Assembly (NCBI GenBank): GCA_964563965.1
Contig: CAZLZI010000011.1
Span: 1 to 21,248, forward strand
Direction of reading: 5' to 3'
Length of the DNA stretch: 21,248 nucleotides
DNA from: CAZCAQ01 sp964563965
GTDB lineage: Bacteria > Patescibacteriota > WWE3 > UBA101185 > UBA10185
Position numbers and translations under genes: made by a program. Positions 15,801 through 20,941 of this stretch are shown one piece after another. Position 1 is the first letter of the stretch. Each line of letters begins with the position of its first letter. The notes under the pieces are model-generated. The model saw only the letters and a program-made list of their open reading frames with translations. It was not told where the DNA came from and did not search any database.

Positions 15801-16097
15801 ATTATCTTCATGCAGTACGCATGAGCCATTTGTACCAAAAACAGGACTAGTAGTTACACAATTATTATCATTACCAGTACAAGGAGCTATATAGTGATCA
15901 TTAACTAATACTTTTGTACAACCATTCGGTACTGGCCCTCCTCCGGGCACAAAGTCGCACCTAAAAGTATCAACTCTTAAGGCATTCCCACAGTACGATT
16001 GAGCAAAAACTGTTAAGGAAGAGGATAAGCCTATAAAAACAAACAACAGTACAAGAAACTTGGGAAAGAAAAGAGGTGGTTTCACACAAATACTCAT
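9831..16097 (-). CDS. Giant secreted multidomain protein (2088 aa) with Cys-rich head, Fn3-like, Ig-like and five DUF11 repeats
   Basis: A signal peptide ends near TVFA (residue 32). Residues 33 to about 300 are Cys-rich, with a run of six Pro near 120 and a CTSSTQCNGLTC...GVC segment resembling small EB-like disulfide modules. A PKD-like domain (about 301-423) and a divergent DUF11-like domain (about 425-550) follow. Three tandem Cys-bearing Fn3-like repeats (about 556-900; C.(W).(K/A)P motif) come next, then one Ig-like domain (about 900-1000) and five DUF11 repeats starting near 1001, 1136, 1279, 1422 and 1561. The last ~400 residues share the PWFQLEDGDIYTG block and beta-strand series with the end of the 1148-residue protein. 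No enzyme motif was seen. It overlaps its upstream neighbour (ATGA, preceded by GGTGGAG) and its PilX-like downstream partner (TAATG). It is probably a long surface stalk or adhesin. Confidence 0.87.
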   Translation of the reverse strand: MSICVKPPLFFPKFLVLLFVFIGLSSSLTVFAQSYCGNALRVDTFRCDFVPGGGPVPNGCTKVLVNDHYIAPCTGNDNNCVTTSPVFGTNGSCVLHEDNNSCDKVGAHASCWINPGDDPPPPPPDNDKCGAVCTSSTQCNGLTCAPAGVCYDTVCDTGNTPPNHRVRVKVFNCNNQPASGVDVSAWDNHCTTNSSGQCVVSKGKNCIDQQLETPVLVGRDAGDTNGNYYTSVDNPPLQRGSCATINCRYQNDSMKTAPVRYSYSIDRFGETINSFIYQFCGTDDSNANSGFNFKQINCPTHEFPNISISGGPPTYYVGGSYSWILTASDDDDGVNKYGASIRNDASPNSWFYVDYRDPPAPAPYISTATDEDPQYGHRPWTCPEAGVYTIGAFAIDQSNQKCAGFPLPGEQRCLSNPNDRKTFTCVNPLRIVTTYDADYTAPEPPFSTYDNVYFKMVITNTGNTPLYNVTAKATIPAHMDGAYIGDFTNCYGAVSGNCTLNIASLAAGASVTKRFVGMVETGATNYSGATTFTGCVSHANIAESCSSASVSISPTTTNCTGVNITCSGTCTNTSTTPKQARYTCTWTAPNGSSDTAFAVRLRQYDGTSWGNPYYKTSSATADASLFSHTGNNWTFTYFPTTSQNTLPDLLRGFAVRVYTSSACTEQDNAYGTERTVGPFCTSPPVCSSGPTLTCGGTCNASGGGYTATCTWVKPTGATDFLMQYKAASASAWTTENTGNVSTWTKSFTTDVSRNFRLKIKTSSACTPNSDDATGGYGAASTITSPVCSSTGTCPGVSISCSNVCNASSGYNATCTWVKPANTNNFEMQYKNSTASAWTTDSPMTGNVTTWTKSFADPTRARDFRLRVSGVTASATCTIDPTEFGPVSSVGALTCTADAEPNLTFDPPVTSCANQALSLTATASDADGIQKVEFAYKRNNQTAWTVGSTDTQAPYAYTIPANTLNAGTTYNLRAIATDNSNPNQTTTLVRNITVDTTANCSGGTSSFTIDKIKTSNKPIPDSGDTVTFRIDVENTGTTTLNNLVITDTVPSYTTFRPASSTDDWTCATNNAGANCTFPTIASLPAGSTQSVTYAVRVIDNYKQAGVNMGSSNTACAIFTGQNQKCDTLNFDLADATSGGASVAITKSIDTGKSDNTPGGYTVGDDVVFDLVVLNLSTSTTLTNIILTETVPANMNFVSGTSSDGWSCSGSACSLALGTITIAPGASRTYEFGTRVRNNYIPTADVNMTTTNEACVTATGATEHCDELVVDLADAEDSGGALTLGITKSISTANSTPNPPYDAGDKIAFAILIDNNNSTSVTGLSVVDSVPQYTTFDATTSNSLSPGNATWNCNAGGVCTFNAGSLNASASKTVYFVVDVNSTYTPGSGNMRTTNEACVTSNEVTTTVCDDIVADLVDASNTNASLVVTQTIDTAKTGKVEPYAASDIVFIEIQVRNSSTTQATNVVLTDTILGNKARQSVASANAYNTGTWSCSTNKICTFDVGNIPANTTRTYFFAELITNYSSPVGANAQTTNSACALGSNSTEACDEITIDLVDNVSAPSFTINQTIVNNSSAPFDVNEDIEFQVEVVNTGNVQLSNVAITDELSNLVTFNDSATTSNWNCSSTTCSLNVGFLNAGATYTADIVLKVKPDYFALGGFSYGDDARDNNRVTATEALLPSVSDNIFFDLVDLTTQPTTFVGYIHYLEEGQNCTDISDSNRLSSDKLDLVSGQNPRVLFEFTDTPPTSVTINPYNYASGFDVASLRDIPLPLDVRLRVTLSNLNNLEPSIPGEFEFPCARLNGSAIGKANANRTNYTDVNEGATNTILVGLRIKPFKPWFQLEDGDIYTGGQLTQSLPTPPSTKMITGEGNLFSDGGAFTDFSARGVNVRDFVSVGASSWLDEFGFATASGDSISGSNLQSKIYRGSAGDLTNWLNNNSTYSVNGDDLAVYFVTGTGDVTFANPNGLTSSNNGRLLIITKGDVLFNPSFGQSSSSVAGEFGILAEGAIDFIHQTGVNPVPDILRLEGIFASGTGGGINITRRCALNELQPSIIFTYDDSYYEKIVEFENTHSYGLGMTQVEVTNWEVLD
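11020..13100 (-). repeat. Five tandem DUF11 repeats within the giant protein
   Basis: Repeat starts lie near 13097, 12690, 12263, 11834 and 11417, giving a period of 405-430 bases. Each unit carries a (S/T).(D/E)..TF.I.V.N..T pattern, a Trp-x-Cys...Cys pair, and for the first four a closing ACxx...CD...(D)L.DA segment. The last unit lacks the closing Cys pair. Similarity is at protein level; DNA identity is low, so the units are old duplications. Confidence 0.8.
13400..14435 (-). repeat. Three tandem Cys-bearing Fn3-like repeats within the giant protein
   Basis: Units begin near 14430, 14045 and 13718. All open with C.(G)...(T/S)C...C(T/N) and then (C)TW..P, an aromatic-rich strand, and a W(T)(K)SF turn in units two and three. 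The second and third units also show DNA similarity (for example the ACCCATGTACAGGT stretch near 13648 and 13963), so they are a more recent duplication than the DUF11 units. Confidence 0.75.
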
Positions 16098-16768
16098 TTC
16101 TTCTCCACCTCAATAAGGGTTACAAATAGCTGTGATGGCCTGAATTTAACAGTTTTGTTAGTATAAATCATTCCTAGGATATCGTTCTCAGTCAAACCAG
16201 TTCTCGATATTGCTTCAACGACTAACATTTCCTCTGAAGACAGAGCCTTCTCTTTATTTTGGTCTCTTAGTCCTTGTCTAAGTTGATCGGAGTCAAGTGC
16301 AGTAAGAGGGCTTGTATACATAAGGTGAACTTTCAGTTTATCCCCTATCTTTACGAAATCGTTAAGTTGTCGAACATTAACCCGTTTGTATGAAGCATCG
16401 GCTGCCTGCTTAAGTGACAACACACCGACCAAGGGTAGATGAAGTGTTTTTTTATCGCATGTTACAACTAAATATCCTACATCTTTATTCTTAGTGATAC
16501 TTTTAACAACTACTTCGTATATTCCAAGCTGTGAGAAAAAGGCTTCGGAAGATAACTCAAAATAATGTTGAAAAGTAACATCCAACACATCTTCCACCGG
16601 ACCTATAAAACTATTAGTTTTTGAGACTGGTTGAAGCTTAAACTTCGCAGATGCTTCTTTATCCACATCAGTATAGGGTATAGAGACTGATCTATAGAGC
16701 AAATAGGATAAACTCAATACTAAAATTAAGAGTGTAATAAAAGAGATGATGAAAACACTTTTTTTCAC
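16094..16768 (-). CDS. Membrane-anchored protein of unknown function, first gene of the adhesin/PilX/PilD string
   Basis: 224 residues; I do not recognise the family. It has one N-terminal membrane helix (about residues 4-26) after a short MKKS, with the remainder probably outside the cytoplasmic membrane. The soluble part alternates strand-like segments (YEVVVKSITKN, YLVVTCDKKTLHLPL, DKLKVHLMY) with a charged helical stretch (DQLRQGLRDQNKEKALSSEE), and holds a single Cys. The start is GTG at 16768; the ATG two bases upstream is followed directly by TGA. Its stop overlaps the giant gene by ATGA, so production of the two is probably coupled. By position it could be an assembly, export or anchoring factor for the giant protein; the sequence itself does not show which. 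Confidence 0.75.
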   Translation of the reverse strand: MKKSVFIISFITLLILVLSLSYLLYRSVSIPYTDVDKEASAKFKLQPVSKTNSFIGPVEDVLDVTFQHYFELSSEAFFSQLGIYEVVVKSITKNKDVGYLVVTCDKKTLHLPLVGVLSLKQAADASYKRVNVRQLNDFVKIGDKLKVHLMYTSPLTALDSDQLRQGLRDQNKEKALSSEEMLVVEAISRTGLTENDILGMIYTNKTVKFRPSQLFVTLIEVEKK

Positions 16769-16793
16769 ATATTAATGTTACATCAATTTTTAT

Positions 16794-16799
16794 TTTATA
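16794..16799 (-). promoter_or_regulatory. Candidate -10 element for the adhesin/PilX/PilD gene string
   Basis: TATAAA on the minus strand in the 94-bp gap before the GTG start at 16768, within AT-rich sequence. No convincing -35 lies 17 bases upstream (TTTAGG is the best). It would give a leader of about 19 bases. No hairpin terminator for the upstream lipoprotein gene was seen in the gap. Confidence 0.35.
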
Positions 16800-16862
16800 G
16801 TAAAGAATTTGAGAAACCTAAATACAAAATAAAGAGTAGAAGAGCTGGGGAGTAACAGGATT

Positions 16863-18308
16863 CTAGGGTCGATAAGGACGAATATTATAAGTATAACCAG
16901 TAATCGTCCCTCCAGTTAGAAATTGTTGATATACATCTTTGCTGGACGTATTAGCTCTTGTTTCACCATTAGCGAAGGCTGCAGAACCTGTGGAATCAAC
17001 ACTGAGATCGCCAGCGGTAGCGATCGTAACAGGCTGACCTAAAAAGCCAGACAATTCTCGCAGACCGTGATCTCGTGTAGTTGTAGAAAAGCCCGGCCAA
17101 AAGCGAACAACGGCATGTTTAGGCACACCTTGAGCAACTAAATACACGATGCCTACATCAGCATATGTGGTTTCGTAAACGTCCCCGTCAATAGTCGTTT
17201 TAGCTTGAAATATATCCACCCTTTCTATAAAAGATGGGTAAACACTAACAATTGTAAAGTCACCCTGATCATCAACTCCAATATCATGCACAGCATCGGT
17301 ACCTTCAAACATTTGGTTAAGCATTGTTTCTGCATTTGCTTCTGTAAACTGCTCGATCAATCTCGCAAATACTGGGCCTTCAACACCGGGAACTCCGTAA
17401 TCAACTTCTTCAAATCCTTCAAACTCATCTCTTGAAGGTGGCGGTGTAGCTGAAGGAGCAGAGGTAGCTTTAGCAGTCGGAGCTGGTGTTAATGTAATTG
17501 TAGATGTTGGAACTACAGTAGAAGTCGGTACAGGTGTTTCCGTTGGTAAGGCAGTAGGAGCTAATGTTGGTGCTACTGGGGTATCTAACTCCCAAGTATT
17601 TGTTATAGGGTTATAACTATATGGTGCTCCTTCTGGGGATACTGCAGTGTAATTTCCATATCCGTTAATAACCGGCGCACCGATTAGCTTTGAAATTCTC
17701 AACGATGCTATTGAACCAACGCCTTCATCCCATAGTATGACGAAGTGATGATCACCCCCACCAAACGCCGGATCATTATCCAAAGCTACTCCTGCTACAT
17801 AAGGTGTTCCATCTGGTGCGATATAAATATTTATTTCAGCATTTGAAGCACTGAGCAAACTTCCTGTAGTAACAGTCCCGTCTGCGTTTGTAATTTCAAA
17901 CTGTTGATTGAAAATATAATTGTAGAATGCACGAAATTGAGTATCAACCTCTTGGCTTAAATTACTTGGTACATCTAAATCTCTGGCATGAGCATATACA
18001 CTATAGTTATCAGGAACATAAGGTTCAGGCGTGTTAGTTGCTTCTGGATCAGGTCCTGCATCAGAATAAGCTTGAGCCGGTTCTATTACTAGAGAACCTG
18101 TAATGACAGATGGTTGAAGTGGTATCTCACCAGATTGTGCCTTCTCCTCCTCTGTCTCAGCTGCACCTTCAACTAAAGCAGCGGGATCTTTATCTACAGG
18201 TGCACTATCGGCAACAGGTTCATCAACTAAAGGCCCGCATGCGGCCAGGCCTATACTTAAAACTCCAAGCACTAAATCCAATTTCTGAGGAGGTTTTAAT
18301 CTAGACAT
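16863..18308 (-). CDS. Surface lipoprotein with two globular parts joined by a Pro/Thr-rich linker, function unknown
   Basis: 481 residues. The N-terminus has a hydrophobic segment ending in the lipobox LAAC (Cys24), so the protein is probably lipid-anchored outside the cytoplasmic membrane. An acidic stretch (PVADSAPVDKDPAALVEGAA region, about 28-60) follows. A first globular part spans about 85-240, including GGGDHHFVILWDEG. A low-complexity Pro/Thr linker covers about 244-293, and a second globular part runs about 295-481. The two parts may be distantly related (ISKLIGAPV in the first versus LSGFLGQPV in the second), but this is a weak visual match. I do not recognise the family and see no catalytic motif. 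The ATG lies only seven bases after a good -10, with no ribosome site. Confidence 0.8.
   Translation of the reverse strand: MSRLKPPQKLDLVLGVLSIGLAACGPLVDEPVADSAPVDKDPAALVEGAAETEEEKAQSGEIPLQPSVITGSLVIEPAQAYSDAGPDPEATNTPEPYVPDNYSVYAHARDLDVPSNLSQEVDTQFRAFYNYIFNQQFEITNADGTVTTGSLLSASNAEINIYIAPDGTPYVAGVALDNDPAFGGGDHHFVILWDEGVGSIASLRISKLIGAPVINGYGNYTAVSPEGAPYSYNPITNTWELDTPVAPTLAPTALPTETPVPTSTVVPTSTITLTPAPTAKATSAPSATPPPSRDEFEGFEEVDYGVPGVEGPVFARLIEQFTEANAETMLNQMFEGTDAVHDIGVDDQGDFTIVSVYPSFIERVDIFQAKTTIDGDVYETTYADVGIVYLVAQGVPKHAVVRFWPGFSTTTRDHGLRELSGFLGQPVTIATAGDLSVDSTGSAAFANGETRANTSSKDVYQQFLTGGTITGYTYNIRPYRP
17431..17585 (-). repeat. Low-complexity Pro/Thr-rich linker coding region
   Basis: About 50 codons made almost wholly of Pro, Thr, Ala, Ser and Val, with repeated PT, PTxxP and PTST units. 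Such linkers usually hold surface domains away from the cell and may be O-glycosylated. They can also change length by slippage. Confidence 0.85.
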
Positions 18309-18315
18309 GTTTTAT

Positions 18316-18344
18316 ATTATATCTCACTATAGGTCATATTGCAA
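18316..18344 (-). promoter_or_regulatory. Promoter of the lipoprotein gene, predicted leaderless
   Basis: On the minus strand TTGCAA (18344-18339) and a perfect TATAAT (18321-18316) are separated by exactly 17 bases. Only seven bases lie between the -10 and the ATG at 18308, so transcription should start at or next to the start codon. The whole promoter fits in the 41 bp between the two genes. Confidence 0.7.
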
Positions 18345-18349
18345 TTTCA

Positions 18350-19072
18350 TTATTGCTTGCCCTTGTGTGCCCAATACATGTTTGCCATAAGAAGACTGTC
18401 AAATGTACCCGCATCAGTCCAGAACCCTTTCAATTCTGCAAATGTAAATTTATTCTTTTTTATATAAATGTTATTAAGATCTGTTACTTCAAATTCGTTT
18501 CTAGCACTAGGGGAGAGAGATTCTATGTATTTAAATACGTTAGTATCGTAAATATAAAGACCTGTTTGAGCATATTTGGATAGGGGAGTGGTGGGCTTTT
18601 CTTCAACTCTTATAACCTTACCTGTCTTGTTATCAAAAACAGGAACTCCAAATCTTTCTGGGTTTTCAACTTTCTTGAAAAAAACAGTAGCCCCATCTTT
18701 AAAACTTTTAACCTCAGTTGATATATCAGCATCAGTAGTATTGTCCCCAAGAATAACTGTTATTGGCTCATTATCTGCAAAGACTTTAGCATAAAGAATA
18801 GCATCTGCAATTCCTGATCGTCTGTCTTCTTGAAAAACATAATTAACTTCTTTAAGTCCAAACTCTTCACCGTTTCTAAGTGCATTAATAAAGTCTCCGG
18901 CATGCGAACCGCCAACAACTATTAAAATTTCTGTAATACCTGCAGAGATTAAAGTTTGGATAGGGTAAAAAATCATCGGTTTGTTATAAACCGGTAATAG
19001 GTGTTTATTAGTGGCTCTAGTCAATGGGTAAAGCCTGCTCCCTGCGCCGCCGGCGCAAATCACGCCTTTCAT
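18350..19072 (-). CDS. rmlA: Sugar-phosphate nucleotidyltransferase, short RmlA-type (probable glucose-1-phosphate thymidylyltransferase)
   Basis: 240 residues. The N-terminal signature GGAGSRLYPLT...NKHLLPV..KPMI (residues 8-34) is the nucleotide-binding motif of this family. Asp110 in ILGDN and the Asp in TDAGTFDSL near the C-terminus are the expected metal ligands. ERFGVPVFD, VEEKP and TGLYIYD match RmlA/RfbA homologues closely. The reaction would join dTTP (or UTP) and glucose-1-phosphate to give dTDP-glucose (or UDP-glucose) in the cytoplasm, for surface polysaccharide or glycoprotein synthesis. At 240 residues it lacks the C-terminal extension of the ~290-residue E. coli enzymes, so it is the short form and its exact substrate is not settled. 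No other dTDP-rhamnose genes are in the window. It has its own promoter and no ribosome site. Confidence 0.88.
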   Translation of the reverse strand: MKGVICAGGAGSRLYPLTRATNKHLLPVYNKPMIFYPIQTLISAGITEILIVVGGSHAGDFINALRNGEEFGLKEVNYVFQEDRRSGIADAILYAKVFADNEPITVILGDNTTDADISTEVKSFKDGATVFFKKVENPERFGVPVFDNKTGKVIRVEEKPTTPLSKYAQTGLYIYDTNVFKYIESLSPSARNEFEVTDLNNIYIKKNKFTFAELKGFWTDAGTFDSLLMANMYWAHKGKQ

Positions 19073-19080
19073 TGGACTCT

Positions 19081-19089
19081 ATTATAGCA
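19081..19089 (-). promoter_or_regulatory. Extended -10 promoter of the rmlA-like gene, predicted near-leaderless
   Basis: TGCTATAAT on the minus strand is a perfect extended -10. Eight bases separate it from the ATG at 19072, giving a transcript with at most about two leader bases. No good -35 is seen at 17 bases, as is common with extended -10 promoters. Confidence 0.65.
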
Positions 19090-19114
19090 ATAGATATATG
19101 TGTTTGTGAAGATC

Positions 19115-19143
19115 TTGAATTTTACGTTTCAGAAGCCTATTGT
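19115..19143 (+). promoter_or_regulatory. Candidate promoter of the ABC exporter gene
   Basis: TTGAAT (19115-19120) and TATTGT (19138-19143) are separated by 17 bases; each matches four of six consensus positions. Transcription would start near 19150, leaving a leader of about eight bases before the ATG at 19158. The TTG at 19140 lies inside the -10 and therefore cannot be the start if this promoter is right. Confidence 0.45.
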
Positions 19144-19157
19144 TTAGTTCTGCAGCT

Positions 19158-20939
19158 ATGAATCAAACTATCAAAGCAATAGTATTTTGTCAGAAAGACG
19201 TGTATAGAAGTAATAAAGTAACCTTTGCACTTATTTACTTAGTAAGTACACCTCTAGCCTTTGAATCTTTTGTCTGGGCTCTAGCGAACAAACAATTAGT
19301 AGACATTTTAACTCAAACCCTTACTACTAATGTAGTGTTCTCTATCTTTCAGTTAAAGACCTTTTTTCTGTTAGCCTTAGTATGGCTTGGTATTACCTCT
19401 TTGAGCTCACTGTTTGCACGCTATTATAGAGAAAAGCTATGGAGAGATCATCACATCTACTTTCATAAAGAATTCACACATAAAATAGATGCGCTAGATT
19501 TGCAAACCTTTGAAGACAGTAAATTCTTAGATACACTTCAGAATTCACAGGAAAGTTATAAAGCTGTTATTGATACCTTTCAATCCACGGTCATTTTCTA
19601 TCGCAATGTCTTAATGGGTTGCATTTCACTCCTTAGTATTTCATTTCTTTCTCCAATCATCACACTCGTTGTGGGGATACTTACCGTTTCAAACATTTAT
19701 ATTAACCACAAATATTACGAAAGACGACAACTGCTAGACAGACAGGCCACCCCGGACAGACGCATGCGAAATCAATTACTCCACTACTTTTTCAATCCTT
19801 CATCTCTTATTGAAATGCGAATTCATGCATTACAAGATGTTTTTCGAACACGCTACACAAAGCTAGATACAGAAATCCATACAAGATTTATGCATTTAAA
19901 TGCGCAGTATTTGCCGCTTAATATACTCGCATCCTTACTAGAAGATATTATTTCGGACTTAGGTGCTAGATTATATATTTTTTATCTTGCCATTATTAGA
20001 AGAATTACTCTTGGACAATTTGCATTTTATATTTCTCAGATCGGAGCATTTACAAACTCACTTCATAGGATTGGTGAAAATCTAGATTCTTTAAATGAGA
20101 GTGTCCACCGGATGAAGTATTACGAAGAATTTTTAGAAGTAAAACCAGTCCTGCCAAAATCAACACACAATTCAGAATTAACTGAAGGCGTAGCACTTGA
20201 ACTTAAAAATATTGATTTCACCTATCCTGAAACAACAACCAAGGTATTAGATAACTTCAGTCTGACTATCAGAAAAGGAGAAAAAGTTGCCATCATTGGC
20301 TTAAATGGTGCCGGGAAAACTACAATAATTAAACTCATGCTTAGGTTTTATGATCCGGATAGGGGACAGGTACTTATAAATGGCATTGATATTAAAAATA
20401 TTGATATCACGGAATTCTATAAGAAAATAGGCTTTATGGCTCAAAATTATATGACTTATGAAATGACAGTTGCAGATAATGTAATGTTTGGTAGATATAC
20501 GCAAGACGCAAAAGTCGCGGACATTGAGACTGCACTCACTAAAGCTTCTGCACTTGAATTTGTAAACACATATCCGCAGGGCATTAACCAAATGCTTGGA
20601 AGAAAATTTGCAAATAGTATCCAGCCTAGCATCGGGCAGTGGCAAAAGATTGGTTTAGCTAGATCCTTTTATAGAGATCCAGAGCTTCTAATCTTGGATG
20701 AACCTACTTCTTCCATTGATGCCAAAGCTGAAGCCGAAATATTTGAAAAAGTTGAGAATATAGCAAAAGATAAAACAGTTATTATCATTTCGCATAGATT
20801 TAGTACTGTTAGAAAAGCTGATAAAATCTATCTTGTGCAGGCAGGTAAAATCATTGAGCAGGGCACCCATGATGAACTTATAGCTCTTGCAGGAATGTAC
20901 TCTCAACTCTTCGAGATGCAAGCTAAAGGTTATAAATAG
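19158..20939 (+). CDS. ABC exporter half-transporter (fused permease and ATPase)
   Basis: 593 residues from the ATG at 19158; an upstream TTG at 19140 falls within the candidate promoter. The N-terminal ~330 residues form a type I exporter membrane domain with helices such as FALIYLVSTPLAF and LLALVWLGITSL. The C-terminal ATPase has Walker A GLNGAGKTT (about 381-389), Q-loop Gln429, Walker B LLILDEP (510-516), D-loop SSID and H-loop His546. The signature motif is unusual: PSIGQWQ near 491 in place of LSGGQ. Half-transporters of this class work as dimers. The substrate could be a lipid, drug or peptide; nothing here decides it. It is divergent from the rmlA-like gene, which allows but does not prove a role in glycan export. 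Confidence 0.9.
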   Translation: MNQTIKAIVFCQKDVYRSNKVTFALIYLVSTPLAFESFVWALANKQLVDILTQTLTTNVVFSIFQLKTFFLLALVWLGITSLSSLFARYYREKLWRDHHIYFHKEFTHKIDALDLQTFEDSKFLDTLQNSQESYKAVIDTFQSTVIFYRNVLMGCISLLSISFLSPIITLVVGILTVSNIYINHKYYERRQLLDRQATPDRRMRNQLLHYFFNPSSLIEMRIHALQDVFRTRYTKLDTEIHTRFMHLNAQYLPLNILASLLEDIISDLGARLYIFYLAIIRRITLGQFAFYISQIGAFTNSLHRIGENLDSLNESVHRMKYYEEFLEVKPVLPKSTHNSELTEGVALELKNIDFTYPETTTKVLDNFSLTIRKGEKVAIIGLNGAGKTTIIKLMLRFYDPDRGQVLINGIDIKNIDITEFYKKIGFMAQNYMTYEMTVADNVMFGRYTQDAKVADIETALTKASALEFVNTYPQGINQMLGRKFANSIQPSIGQWQKIGLARSFYRDPELLILDEPTSSIDAKAEAEIFEKVENIAKDKTVIIISHRFSTVRKADKIYLVQAGKIIEQGTHDELIALAGMYSQLFEMQAKGYK

Positions 20940-20941
20940 GA

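Noticed and set aside
4645..16097. Recoding of TGA (Gly) as in Gracilibacteria and Absconditabacteria
   Set aside because: TGA serves as the terminal codon at several coupled junctions, and no gene here needs in-frame TGA to stay open.
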